A stretch of 30,172 nucleotides of DNA from Bacillota bacterium (GCA_023421505.1 JAEZTJ010000076.1:1-30172), one strand, 5' to 3'. Numbered from the stretch's first letter, positions 8,073 through 16,501 are shown. The notes: a model not told the origin generated them from the sequence alone. Made by a program: numbers and translations.

Positions 8073-8217
8073 TCAGACATTTGACGTTACGAGGAATAGT
8101 GTCATAAAATAAAAGACTAGATTGTGCAAAATGATTAAGCACAAAATCCTAATTGGCGTTTGATGCTTTAATCTTAATAGGCAAAGTAAGAGACATTAAT
8201 AGGTTATAAACAATATG

Positions 8218-8267
8218 GGGTTATGACAATGGTTAATAGAAAAATCACCATTTCATAACCCTTTATT
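8218..8267 (+). terminator. Hairpin, possible terminator after the DUF4349 gene
   Basis: GGGTTATGACAATGGT (8218-8233) pairs with ACCATTTCATAACCC (8247-8261) as a stem of about 14 pairs with a small irregularity, followed by the T-rich TTTATT. It lies about 150 bp after the stop at 8072 in the 379-bp gap before dinB. Nothing else but a candidate promoter is seen in that gap. Confidence 0.5.
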
Positions 8268-8312
8268 ACTTAGGATTAATTGGCAGGATGGTCTTTACAC
8301 CGCAGCTCAGCT

Positions 8313-8341
8313 TTGATATGATATAAGAAATTAAGTAAAAC
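8313..8341 (+). promoter_or_regulatory. Candidate promoter of dinB
   Basis: TTGATA (8313-8318) and TAAAAC (8336-8341) are spaced by 17 bp, about 110 bp before the start codon. I see no GAAC-N4-GTTC LexA-type box between here and 8452. Confidence 0.4.
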
Positions 8342-8451
8342 TGTTGTTCGAATATCTTAATAAAGAGATAGATCATTTTAAGATAATATTTACGATAGAG
8401 TCATAATAAAATTGGTTTACGTACTGCTTAAAGGCAGAATGGAGAGATAGT

Positions 8452-9654
8452 ATGGATAAGGTTGTCTTTCATGTTGATGTGAATTCCGCATTTCTTAGCT
8501 GGGAAGCAATCGATCGAATGCAGGCCGGTGAAACGCAGGATTTAAGAGAAATTGCAGCTGTGATAGCCGGCGATAAGAATAAACGGCACGGAGTGATACT
8601 TGCGAAGTCTATGATAGCAAAGCAATACGGTATCAAAACAGGGGAGCCCTTAGTGGATGCACTCAAAAAGTGCCCTGAGCTTACCGTGATACAGCCGAGA
8701 CATTCTTCCTACGAGGAACATTCTAAGGCTTTTATTCAAATCCTTAATGAGTATTCACCCTGTGTTGAGCAATGCTCCATTGATGAAGCCTATTGTGATA
8801 TGACAGGTATGACGAATTTATTTGGTGCTCCAGTTGAGGCTGCTTATCAAATAAAAGACAGAATTCATAGAGAACTGGGTTTTACGGTTAATGTCGGAAT
8901 CTCAAGCAATAAGCTTTTAGCAAAGATGGCTTCTGACTTTCAAAAGCCTGATAAGGTTCATACCCTCTACCCGGAGGAAATTAGAGATAAAATGTGGATA
9001 CTTCCGGTTGGTGAGCTGTTCTTTGTGGGTAAGTCAACCTTAAAGAAGCTAAATGATCTTGGAATATATACGATTGGTGAACTGGCTAAGACAGATGTTG
9101 GGGTCCTTAAGGCACATTTTAAAAAACATGGCGAAGTTATTCACAGCTTTGCCAATGGTATTGATGCCTCAGTGATCTCTAATGAGGATGTAAAGAATAA
9201 AGGCTATGGTAATTCAACAACGATATCATTTGATGTAGAGGAGGAATCTACAGCCAAGATGATATTACTTTCCCTTGCGGAAAAAGTAGCTGCCAGACTT
9301 CGCCATGATGAGATGAGGGCAAATGTCTTATCAGTTAGTATTATCGATTTTGAATTCAAGCACAGCTCCCATCAGATGACCTTATTAAGCCCAACGCATA
9401 ATACTGACGAGATTCATCGTGCAGCCTGTGCCTTATTCGATGAACTTTGGGATGGTACGCCAATCCGTAATCTCGGAATACAATCCAGTAAAGTAATATC
9501 TAATACTTCGGAACGCCAAATGAATTTATTTTCATTAGATACAGATGAAAAGAAAGAAAAGCTTGATCAGGCAATAGACAGAATCCGTAATAAGTACGGA
9601 ATAGCAGCCATTCAGAGAGCAAGTCTCGTAAAGCAAAGCAGAGATAAGAAGTAA
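8452..9654 (+). CDS. dinB: DNA polymerase IV (Y-family translesion polymerase)
   Basis: Error-prone polymerase that extends past damaged or misaligned template. The 400-residue protein has the N-terminal catalytic motif FHVDVNSAF (Asp9) and the SIDEAY motif with Asp111 and Glu112. A helix-hairpin-helix region with PVGELFFVGKSTLKKLNDLGI follows, then the little-finger domain after about residue 240. Residues 356-360, QMNLF, match a beta-clamp-binding motif; a charged tail follows. ATG 8452 follows GGAGAG. The gene stands alone between a lipoprotein gene and a repeat element, and no consensus SOS box is visible upstream, so damage induction is uncertain from this sequence. Confidence 0.95.
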   Translation: MDKVVFHVDVNSAFLSWEAIDRMQAGETQDLREIAAVIAGDKNKRHGVILAKSMIAKQYGIKTGEPLVDALKKCPELTVIQPRHSSYEEHSKAFIQILNEYSPCVEQCSIDEAYCDMTGMTNLFGAPVEAAYQIKDRIHRELGFTVNVGISSNKLLAKMASDFQKPDKVHTLYPEEIRDKMWILPVGELFFVGKSTLKKLNDLGIYTIGELAKTDVGVLKAHFKKHGEVIHSFANGIDASVISNEDVKNKGYGNSTTISFDVEEESTAKMILLSLAEKVAARLRHDEMRANVLSVSIIDFEFKHSSHQMTLLSPTHNTDEIHRAACALFDELWDGTPIRNLGIQSSKVISNTSERQMNLFSLDTDEKKEKLDQAIDRIRNKYGIAAIQRASLVKQSRDKK

Positions 9655-9760
9655 AGTTTGTAATAGGTTATATATAAAGTGAAACTCTAAAAAGCCATCT
9701 GTTTAATGCCGTCGATTAATTGTACCCTGTTTATATGGAAAAATATGTATGATAATGCTA

Positions 9761-9950
9761 TAATGTTCGTGATAAGCGAAGCTCCGTATGATAAAAGTGT
9801 CATGGAAGCATTTATGCTTTCATGACACTTTTATCATACGGAGCGAGTAACATGAGCGAAAACCGTAGGTTTGAGCTGAGCTTATCACTTAGTAATTAAA
9901 AAGTGAATAATGCGAACATTAATGGAGGTTTGAGCTACGCTTATCACGAA
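9761..9950. repeat. Large hairpin element inside nested inverted repeats
   Basis: A central hairpin at 9781-9844 has 30-base arms with 29 matches and a TTTA loop. It sits inside an inverted repeat of 19 bases (9766-9784, TTCGTGATAAGCGAAGCTC; inverse at 9932-9950 with one mismatch) and a further pair TAATGTTCG/CGAACATTA (9761-9769/9913-9921). A 24-base segment at 9865-9888 is repeated directly at 9924-9947 with 21 matches. The element fills most of the 326-base gap after dinB and has no coding capacity. It resembles a miniature inverted-repeat element or a REP-like hairpin; only one copy is in this window. Confidence 0.85.
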
Positions 9951-9980
9951 GTTCACTTATTTGACTGAGAGGGTTACAAT

Positions 9981-10379
9981 ATGAAGCTGCTGTTATACCT
10001 GTTTGTTTTTTTTGGTATATTCATTCCAAGCAATCTTTCATTTGTTCCTGTTACAGACAATTTGATTCCTGACAGGACGGTACAAAAGAAGGAGCAGACT
10101 ATTACACCGATGGAAGCCTTAGATAAAGTGAAAAAATACTATGCAGCTAATTTTGATAAAATTGAGATGGAAGATTCGGAAGACGAATATTATTATAAAG
10201 CAACCAATACCGACCTCTACTTAGCCTATGAAGGAGAAGTCGGAGAAGAGAAGAACTACTTGATACACTTATATGAATTTGTGATTGATGAACTTGAGAC
10301 AGGCTTCGGCCATACCTATACCTACGGGTGGTTTACTGTGAACCGTATAACAGGAGAAATAATGGAACAGGTATATTAA
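9981..10379 (+). CDS. Small exported protein, unknown function
   Basis: A 132-residue protein. An N-terminal hydrophobic stretch (about 2-22) acts as signal peptide or anchor; no lipobox Cys is present. The mature part has a short linker, then a helix (MEALDKVKKYYAANF), an acidic segment with EDSEDEYYY, and strands ending in YTYGWFTVNRITGEIMEQVY. The W-F-T-V-N-R-x-T-G-E-I ending is the kind of strand seen in small PepSY-like or similar secreted domains, but I cannot assign a family. ATG 9981 follows GAGAGGG. It directly follows the large hairpin element, and its stop is seven bases from the stop of the convergent MATE gene. Confidence 0.75.
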   Translation: MKLLLYLFVFFGIFIPSNLSFVPVTDNLIPDRTVQKKEQTITPMEALDKVKKYYAANFDKIEMEDSEDEYYYKATNTDLYLAYEGEVGEEKNYLIHLYEFVIDELETGFGHTYTYGWFTVNRITGEIMEQVY

Positions 10380-10386
10380 CTTCAAG

Positions 10387-11781
10387 CTACAAAGCAATCG
10401 TTGTCCATTTACCACTTGAAAATCTTCTGTAGCTGGTGATCAAGCGAAAGCACTGGTCTACTAATAGGGCGGTCCAGGCACCATAGATACCAAGTCCTAC
10501 GGGATAACATAGTAACCAGGTAAGTAAGGGCCTGACAAGGCCTACACTGATTAAAGAGACAACGGCTACGTAAGCGGTATCACCGGCGCCTCTTAAGCAT
10601 CCATTTAGGACAACCTGAGAGGTCTGCATATGCGTACATAGCGCAACAAACAACATGATATGGGAACCCAACAGTATTATGGAGGGCTCTTTACTAAATA
10701 ATGTAACCAGAAAGCTTCTTCCGAACAAGAAGACAAAAAATACCACACAGGAAATCATAAAGGCAAGACGTTGACCGGTTTTACCATAAATAATGGATAA
10801 ATCCGGTCTTTTTGCGCCCAGCATCTGTCCAACTAAAGCAGAGGAGGCATTAGAAAGGCCATCACCGAAGCAAAAGGATAGGGATAATATGTTCATACAT
10901 ATGATATGTGTGGCATACTCCGTAGTACCCAGTCTTGCAACGATTGCTGCATAAGCTAAAAAGCCGATTCGCATAAATACCTGTTCAATGAAAGCACTGC
11001 AGCTAACCTTCATAATAGGGTTGACAACTGATTTATGTAAGGACCATCCGGCCTTTAAGTGAAAGGAGAGGTATCCCTTCCTTCGTAAAAGAGTGGTAAG
11101 TGAGACGCAGAAGGCAATAAAAGCCCCCATTACAGTAGCGATAGCTGCCCCCTTTACTTCCATTCTGGGAAACCTGCCTATACCATTAATTAATAAAAAG
11201 TCAAAAAGGATATTGATCGTATTGCTGATCAGATTAGTCGTTAAGGAAATCTTTGTTTTACCGCAGCCGCGCTGTGCAGCATTAATGGTAAGATTGAGAG
11301 CTTGGAAGGGTATACTAAACATTAATATCCGAAAATAAGATACGGCATCAGCTAGATATATATTTTCTGCGCCAGACATTAGTAGGATTGGCTTTGCAAA
11401 TAGGAAACCGAGTATTGACATAAGAATGGAAGCTACAGCGCAAAACAGGATACCGGCCCGAACAGTTCTATTTGCTCCTTTTCGGTCATCCTGCCCCTTA
11501 CGCCTTGCAGTAACTGCGGTAATACCAACATTCAGTGAGAAAATAGCTGCCAGTAATACTAATTTTGGCTGATTGGTAATACCGACAGCAGTAATTGCAC
11601 CCTTTCCTAAGGTGCCAACCATCATGGTATCTACGGCGCCAATCATTCCGACCAGTAGAGACTCAAGGGTTGCAGGCCAGGCAATTTTAAAGAAATTATG
11701 ATAAACCGATTTTGAATCTGGTATATCACCAAGAAACTGCTCCTTTTTTAGCATTTTACCTACGGTTAGTAGATCTGTCAT
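10387..11781 (-). CDS. MATE family multidrug/cation antiporter
   Basis: An integral membrane exporter of the MATE/NorM type, which uses a Na+ or H+ gradient to expel organic cations. The protein of about 464 residues has two similar six-helix halves: the first opens with FFKIAWPATLESLLVGMIGAVD, the second near VVNPIMKVSCSAFIEQVFMR. The repeated MMVGTLG- and GDG-type loops are as in the family. The start is uncertain: ATG 11781 is chosen, with GGAG 14 bases upstream. An in-frame GTG at 11796 overlaps that GGAG, and a further ATG lies downstream. It is transcribed alone, leftward, towards the small exported protein gene. Substrate cannot be told. Confidence 0.9.
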   Translation of the reverse strand: MTDLLTVGKMLKKEQFLGDIPDSKSVYHNFFKIAWPATLESLLVGMIGAVDTMMVGTLGKGAITAVGITNQPKLVLLAAIFSLNVGITAVTARRKGQDDRKGANRTVRAGILFCAVASILMSILGFLFAKPILLMSGAENIYLADAVSYFRILMFSIPFQALNLTINAAQRGCGKTKISLTTNLISNTINILFDFLLINGIGRFPRMEVKGAAIATVMGAFIAFCVSLTTLLRRKGYLSFHLKAGWSLHKSVVNPIMKVSCSAFIEQVFMRIGFLAYAAIVARLGTTEYATHIICMNILSLSFCFGDGLSNASSALVGQMLGAKRPDLSIIYGKTGQRLAFMISCVVFFVFLFGRSFLVTLFSKEPSIILLGSHIMLFVALCTHMQTSQVVLNGCLRGAGDTAYVAVVSLISVGLVRPLLTWLLCYPVGLGIYGAWTALLVDQCFRLITSYRRFSSGKWTTIAL

Positions 11782-11796
11782 TTGCAAAGTAATCAC

Positions 11797-12110
11797 TCCA
11801 ATTCAGGAAAAAGTATAAAGGAGATTATATCACTTATGGAGAGTAAATCAATGCTTCTGATAAAATTTGAATCATAATATGTCAAACTTCGCAGATCAAT
11901 ATTATGAATTACTTGATAAAATAAGCATTTAAGACAATGAAGAAACCATTCATTATAATACTTCCCTGCTGGCTTCGATGAGCATGTTGGGATTCATCCG
12001 AAACATCATTAAGAATGCTTCCGATTAATAGATGAGCTTATTTTAGCAAGCAGTACTGAGATTTTTTACTGCGAAGTTTGAGATAATAAGCTGTAAAGGG
12101 GAAACAGGAA
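11797..12110. other. Gene-free AT-rich spacer
   Basis: No supported gene. An 8-bp inverted pair AGCTTATT/AATAAGCT (12035-12042/12085-12092) encloses a shorter GCAGTA/TACTGC pair and would fold as one imperfect hairpin. Its right flank (GCGAAGTTTGAGATAATAAGC) is faintly similar to the ends of the element at 9761-9950. A short open stretch at 11940-12027 has no start or ribosome site and was not called. Confidence 0.3.
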
Positions 12111-12139
12111 TTGCCTTATAGAGCAAAATATGCTAAAAT
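12111..12139 (+). promoter_or_regulatory. Candidate promoter for the deoD leader
   Basis: TTGCCT (12111-12116) and TAAAAT (12134-12139) are 17 bp apart and point to the deo genes. If used, the transcript would have a leader of about 460 bases running through the tandem repeats. The AT-rich context makes chance matches likely. Confidence 0.35.
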
Positions 12140-12240
12140 ATTGAAATAAGTTTAGAAAAAATAATATTATCAGATATATTAATATCATTAGTTTTTCAAT
12201 AAAACATAATTAAGTTAAGACAGTGGTTACGAACAGGATA

Positions 12241-12499
12241 AAAAGCAGAATAATAATATTAGTTTAGAAATAATTTAGTTTAATAAAGGCAGGAAAATAA
12301 TATCAGTATAGAAATAATACAGTTAAATAAAAGCAGAAAAGTAAATCAGTATAGAAATAATACAGTTTAATAAATCAGGAAAATAATATCAGTATGGAAA
12401 TAATACAGTTTAATAAAAGCAGAAAAATAAATCAGTATAGAAATAATACAGTTTAAAAACAGTATAATAATAATTCGTTTAGAAATAAAGCAATATAAT
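12241..12499 (+). repeat. Tandem repeat of six 42-44-bp units
   Basis: Six head-to-tail units: 12241-12284, 12285-12328, 12329-12371, 12372-12414, 12415-12456 and 12457-12499. Each has the form AAARSCAGRAAA...TCAGTATAGAAATAAT...CAGTTTAAT. Units 2 and 4 share AGGAAAATAATATC, while units 3 and 5 share AGAAAARTAAATC, so units 2-3 and 4-5 form a duplicated pair of about 87 bp. Unit 6 is divergent and shortened traces continue to about 12530. The plus strand is rich in purines and stop codons, so the array is non-coding. It ends about 80-110 bp before deoD. Confidence 0.9.
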
Positions 12500-12608
12500 A
12501 AAAGCAGGATACCATGAAAGACAGTTTAATAAGTAGGATATAAAACATGAAATAAGTATAATGATAGGATAAAGCTAGAATAAACTAGAAGTTTAGGAGG
12601 ATTTCGAT

Positions 12609-13325
12609 ATGAATGGGATGAATATACCGACTCCGCATAATGGAGCAAAGATGGGCGATATTGCAAAGACAGTTCTGATGCCGGGAGATCCGTTAAGAGC
12701 TAAATTTATTGCGGATACTTATCTTGAGGAGGTAGTATGCTTTAATCAAATCAGAAATATGCTGGGATTTACGGGAAACTATAAGGGGAAAAGGGTTTCT
12801 GTCATGGGAGGAGGCATGGGTATGCCATCCATAGGCATATATTCCTATGAACTTTTTCATTTCTATGATGTAGATAATATCATTCGTATAGGCTCAGCAG
12901 GCGGATTGTCTGAAAATCTGAAAACCCGTGATATAGTAATCGGTATGGGTGCTTCAACTAATTCGAATTATGCTGCACAATATAAACTGCCCGGTACATT
13001 TGCACCGATTGCAGATTTCGGACTTCTTCGTAAGGCTGTTGAGGCAGCTGAGAAAATGAATATCAAGACAGTTGTAGGTAACATTCTGTCTTCTGATACT
13101 TTTTACGGGGATGATAAGGAAGCCAATGATTTATGGCGTAAGATGGATGTTCTGGCAATCGAGATGGAAGCAGCGGCACTTTATATGAATGCAGCAAGAG
13201 CCGGAAAGAAAGCCCTCTGTATTCTGACAGTATCAGATCATATCTATACAGGAGAGGCCTTATCTGCGGAGGATAGACAGCTTACTTTTAAAGATATGAT
13301 GGAAATCGCACTGGAAATTGCATAG
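12609..13325 (+). CDS. deoD: Purine-nucleoside phosphorylase, DeoD type
   Basis: Phosphorolysis of purine (deoxy)ribonucleosides to free base and (deoxy)ribose 1-phosphate; cytoplasmic salvage. The 238-residue length is that of the hexameric bacterial class. Motifs seen are LMPGDPLRAK (phosphate binding), GGGMGMPSIGIYSYEL, RIGSAGGL, the ribose-binding EMEAAALY and the catalytic-acid motif TVSDHI. ATG 12609 follows AGGAGG with eight bases between. It is first of a salvage group with deoC 42 bp downstream and cdd after that. It is preceded by a very long, repeat-filled AT-rich leader. Confidence 0.96.
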   Translation: MNGMNIPTPHNGAKMGDIAKTVLMPGDPLRAKFIADTYLEEVVCFNQIRNMLGFTGNYKGKRVSVMGGGMGMPSIGIYSYELFHFYDVDNIIRIGSAGGLSENLKTRDIVIGMGASTNSNYAAQYKLPGTFAPIADFGLLRKAVEAAEKMNIKTVVGNILSSDTFYGDDKEANDLWRKMDVLAIEMEAAALYMNAARAGKKALCILTVSDHIYTGEALSAEDRQLTFKDMMEIALEIA

Positions 13326-13367
13326 TTTTGAAGAGAAAAGTTTCAATACAGAAAGGGTTAAACGATA

Positions 13368-14033
13368 ATGGAAAAGAAATTCATCTTTGATAAGGTAGAT
13401 CACACCTTACTTACGCAGACAGCAACTTGGGGCGAGATAAAGCAAATCTGTGACGATGCAATCGCATACAGTGTCGCTTCGGTCTGCATACCACCCTCCT
13501 ATGTAAAGCAGGTGAAAGAGTATGTTAAGGATCAGATCGCAGTATGTACGGTAATCGGATTTCCGAACGGCTATAATACTACAGCTGTGAAGGTTTTTGA
13601 GACAAAGGATGCCATTGCTAACGGGGCAGACGAAATCGATATGGTAATCAATCTCGGACATTTAAAGGATAAGAAATATGAGTTGTTGATAGAAGAGATA
13701 AAGCAATTAAAAGCAGCCTGCGGTACGAAGCTCCTTAAGGTGATTATAGAGACCTGTCTACTGTCTGAGGAAGAGAAAATTAAGATGTGTGAAATCGTGA
13801 CGAACGTAGGAGCAGATTTCATAAAGACTTCTACAGGCTTTTCAAAATCAGGAGCTACCTTTGAGGATGTTGCTTTATTTGCCATGCATATTGGCAAAGA
13901 GGTACGAATAAAAGCGGCAGGTGGTATTGCTTCCTTTGAGGACGCGGAAAAGTTTATTGAACTAGGTGCATCAAGACTTGGAACCAGCAGAATTATAAAG
14001 CTTGCAAAGAACCAGGAAGGAACAGGTTATTAA
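13368..14033 (+). CDS. deoC: Deoxyribose-phosphate aldolase
   Basis: Cleaves 2-deoxyribose 5-phosphate to glyceraldehyde 3-phosphate and acetaldehyde through a Schiff base. The 221-residue TIM barrel shows the opening DHTLL, the VIGFPNGYNTTAVKVFE region, DEIDMVINLG, KVIIETCLL, and the active-site lysine K153 in ADFIKTSTGF. It ends with KAAGGIASFEDA and the phosphate-binding GASRLGTSR. ATG 13368 follows AGAAAGGG. It lies 42 bp after deoD in the same direction and so completes deoxynucleoside catabolism, with a phosphopentomutase presumably encoded elsewhere. A palindromic repeat (copy D) separates it from cdd. Confidence 0.96.
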   Translation: MEKKFIFDKVDHTLLTQTATWGEIKQICDDAIAYSVASVCIPPSYVKQVKEYVKDQIAVCTVIGFPNGYNTTAVKVFETKDAIANGADEIDMVINLGHLKDKKYELLIEEIKQLKAACGTKLLKVIIETCLLSEEEKIKMCEIVTNVGADFIKTSTGFSKSGATFEDVALFAMHIGKEVRIKAAGGIASFEDAEKFIELGASRLGTSRIIKLAKNQEGTGY

Positions 14034-14135
14034 GTAAGATACTTAAAATTATAAAACAACTCCAGTGTTTTTAATTGTATTAGCCTTTTCTATACGAACG
14101 CTCATGCTTTTTGGACGTAATATTTAATATATATA

Positions 14136-14203
14136 ATTGCGAAACGATATAGTTTTATTAATTGTATACACAGCATATACTTACAATTACTAAGTTTCAC
14201 TAT
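14136..14203 (+). repeat. Dispersed palindromic element, copy D (short form)
   Basis: This 68-bp copy lacks the core. The left arm ATTGCGAAACGATATAG continues to TTAATTGTATACACA and matches the left arm of copy A almost exactly. The right arm (inverse: ATAGTGAAAC, then GTAATTGTAAGTAT) matches the other arm type. It lies 103 bp after the deoC stop and 38 bp before the cdd start, within a same-direction gene group. Confidence 0.85.
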
Positions 14204-14240
14204 TACCGAAAATATTAAGAAAACAGGGAGGTTTTAGTTT

Positions 14241-14750
14241 ATGAATGATCAGGAAAACACACAACAAAATAATGAACCTAAGAACAGCCTTGTTCTTAGG
14301 GAAAAGGGTGAACTTCAAAACAAAGAGGGTATAGTAAGTCACTCCGTAGCTAAAAATCTTATTCGTGATGCAATGGAAGGAATGGAATATGCCTATACCC
14401 CTTATTCCCATTTTAAAGTCGGGGCTGCTCTGCTAACCAAAAATAAGAAGGTATATAAAGGCTGTAATATTGAGAATGCAGCCTATGGACCAACCAACTG
14501 TGCGGAGAGAACAGCGCTATTTAAAGCTATCAGTGAGGGTGAAAAAGAATTTTCAGCGATTGCGGTTGTAGGAGGAAAAAATGGATTAATTACTGATTTT
14601 TGTCCTCCCTGCGGTGTATGCAGACAGGTTATGCGTGAGTTTGTAGACCCGAAGAACTTTCTTGTAATTCTTGCAAGATCAGAGGAGGATTATCTGGTGT
14701 TCTTATTAGAGGAGTTACTGCCACTAAGCTTTGGACCTCATAGTCTATAG
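14241..14750 (+). CDS. cdd: Cytidine deaminase with an N-terminal extension
   Basis: Zinc-dependent hydrolytic deamination of cytidine and deoxycytidine to uridine and deoxyuridine. The 169-residue protein carries the single-domain tetrameric-type motifs: SHFKVGAALL, GCNIENAAYGPTNCAER with Cys87 and Glu89, and PPCGVC with Cys124 and Cys127. The domain begins near residue 35, so the first 34 residues (Asn/Gln/Glu-rich, then a short charged stretch) are extra compared with the usual protein of about 130. The start is supported by GGGAGG nine bases before ATG 14241, and no internal ATG has a comparable ribosome site. It belongs with deoD and deoC in nucleoside salvage. Confidence 0.95.
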   Translation: MNDQENTQQNNEPKNSLVLREKGELQNKEGIVSHSVAKNLIRDAMEGMEYAYTPYSHFKVGAALLTKNKKVYKGCNIENAAYGPTNCAERTALFKAISEGEKEFSAIAVVGGKNGLITDFCPPCGVCRQVMREFVDPKNFLVILARSEEDYLVFLLEELLPLSFGPHSL

Positions 14751-14975
14751 GCTTAGCGTACTTACAGGCACACTGCATTTTACAAACTATGACATTCGGA
14801 TAAGGATGTTATAAAAATAATAATGTTTATAATCTCATAAAATAATTTTTATTAGATATAATTATGAATGAAGCCGGAGTAACCTGTTTTATTTACTTCC
14901 ATTATAAATTTTAGTATGCTATACTATACGATAATAAACAAAAGCACTGAATAAACCGGAAAGGAAATAAAAGAA

Positions 14976-16214
14976 ATGTACGCATTTGAAGACGTTAAAT
15001 CATTTGATCCTGAATTAGCGGAAGCGATATCACTGGAAATTGGAAGACAAAACAGCCATATTGAATTAATTGCTTCTGAAAACTTTGTAAGTAAGGCTGT
15101 TATGGCAGCAATGGGAAGCCAGCTGACCAATAAATATGCTGAAGGTTATCCCGGAAAGAGATATTATGGAGGCTGCGAATATGTTGATATTGCAGAAAAT
15201 CTTGCAATAGACAGAGCAAAAAAACTGTTCGGCTGTACCTATGCTAATGTTCAACCGCATTCTGGCGCGCAGGCTAATATGGCTGTATTCTTTGCGTTAG
15301 TGAAGCCGGGTGACACAGTACTTGGTATGAATCTCGCTCATGGTGGACATTTAACACATGGTAGCCCGGTTAATATGAGCGGCAGCTATTTTAATATCGT
15401 TCCTTACGGAGTTAATGATCAGGGCTTTATTGATTATGATAATTTGAGAAAGCTTGCAAAGGAAAGTAAACCCAAGCTCATTGTTGCCGGAGCCAGTGCT
15501 TATGCAAGAAAAATAGATTTTAAAACCTTTAGAGAGATTGCAGATGAAGTAGGCGCTTACTTAATGGTCGATATGGCTCATATCGCAGGACTTGTAGCCG
15601 GAGGCTATCATGACAGTCCGATTCCCTATGCGCATGTAACTACAACAACTACCCATAAGACCCTGAGAGGACCAAGGGGTGGTATGATCTTATCGAGTGC
15701 AGAATTTGCAGAAGAACATAAGCTGAATAAAGCAGTTTTCCCGGGTATTCAAGGTGGGCCATTAATGCATGTTATTGCAGCAAAAGCAGTATGCTTTAAG
15801 GAAGCTTTAGATCCCAGCTTCAAGGTATATGCAGGCAAGGTTGTTGAGAATGCGCAGGCGCTTGCGAGTGGCTTGATGAAGAGAGGCTTTAACCTTGTAT
15901 CAGGAGGTACAGATAATCACTTGATGTTAGTGGACTTACAGAATATGGGCGTTACCGGTAAAGATACGGAGAAGCTTCTTGATGCAGCCAATATAACCTG
16001 TAATAAGAATGCGGTTCCTAATGATCCGGCTTCTCCTTTTGTAACCAGCGGTATCCGTCTTGGTACGGCTGCTGTAACAACAAGAGGAATGAATGCAGCT
16101 GATATGGATGTTATTGCAGAAGCAATTTACTTACTGGTTAAGGATGTTGATGCCAATAAAGCAAAAGCAATGGATATGGTTAAGACTTTAACAGATAAGT
16201 ATCCGTTATATTAG
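14976..16214 (+). CDS. glyA: Serine hydroxymethyltransferase
   Basis: PLP enzyme interconverting serine and glycine with transfer of a one-carbon unit to tetrahydrofolate; cytoplasmic. The 412-residue length is normal. It shows HIELIASENFVSKAV, the substrate-loop region YAEGYPGKRYYGGCE, HSGAQAN, the PLP Asp in MVDMAHIAGLV, the Schiff-base lysine K228 in TTTTTHKTLRGPRGG, and SGIRLGTAAVTTRGM. ATG 14976 follows AAAGGA about ten bases upstream. It is 225 bp after cdd with no strong terminator between, so it may be separately transcribed. A clear terminator follows at 16288-16326. Confidence 0.97.
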   Translation: MYAFEDVKSFDPELAEAISLEIGRQNSHIELIASENFVSKAVMAAMGSQLTNKYAEGYPGKRYYGGCEYVDIAENLAIDRAKKLFGCTYANVQPHSGAQANMAVFFALVKPGDTVLGMNLAHGGHLTHGSPVNMSGSYFNIVPYGVNDQGFIDYDNLRKLAKESKPKLIVAGASAYARKIDFKTFREIADEVGAYLMVDMAHIAGLVAGGYHDSPIPYAHVTTTTTHKTLRGPRGGMILSSAEFAEEHKLNKAVFPGIQGGPLMHVIAAKAVCFKEALDPSFKVYAGKVVENAQALASGLMKRGFNLVSGGTDNHLMLVDLQNMGVTGKDTEKLLDAANITCNKNAVPNDPASPFVTSGIRLGTAAVTTRGMNAADMDVIAEAIYLLVKDVDANKAKAMDMVKTLTDKYPLY

Positions 16215-16287
16215 TATAAGATTTTATGCGCAAAAGGCATGAGTGTTAATGTAATTAGTTACAAAGTATTATTTGTGACTAGGGTAG

Positions 16288-16326
16288 AATGTGTCGTATG
16301 ATGTAAATCAATACGGCACATTTTTT
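16288..16326 (+). terminator. Rho-independent terminator of glyA
   Basis: AATGTGTCGTAT (16288-16299) pairs with ATACGGCACATT (16311-16322) over 12 positions including one G-U, with an 11-base loop and six T (16321-16326). Confidence 0.88.
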
Positions 16327-16381
16327 AATGTTGGAAATATGCATCATTTTAATATCTTATCTGTCATATGTATCGGTAAAG

Positions 16382-16413
16382 CCACCCAAGCAAGACTATG
16401 GGTGGTATTTTTG
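16382..16413 (+). terminator. Second hairpin-T-run, possible backup terminator
   Basis: CCACCC (16382-16387) and GGGTGG (16400-16405) form a GC-rich stem followed by TATTTTT. It lies about 60 bp after the glyA terminator. Confidence 0.55.
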
Positions 16414-16472
16414 TGTCCGCATCGTTATTCGCCAATCGACAGGTTTGTATAAATAGTTTGCTATGTATTATA

Positions 16473-16501
16473 TTGACAGTAATAGGTAAATATGATATGG
16501 T
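16473..16501 (+). promoter_or_regulatory. Promoter of the DMP19-like gene
   Basis: A perfect TTGACA (16473-16478) is separated by 17 bp from TATGGT (16496-16501). The palindrome at 16501-16541 starts where transcription would begin. Confidence 0.6.

Noticed and set aside
8290..8451. LexA/SOS box before dinB
   Set aside because: TTGTTCGAATATC has half of a GTTC-type element but no matching GAAC partner at the right spacing.
11940..12027. Possible gene remnant ending in a frame of about 30 codons
   Set aside because: No start with ribosome site, no recognisable family; too short to support.
12241..12499. CRISPR array
   Set aside because: The repeats are adjoining degenerate 43-bp units without unique spacers, and no cas genes are present.
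14050..14075. Terminator after deoC
   Set aside because: AAAACA/TGTTTT is a weak AT-only 6-bp stem; not enough to call.
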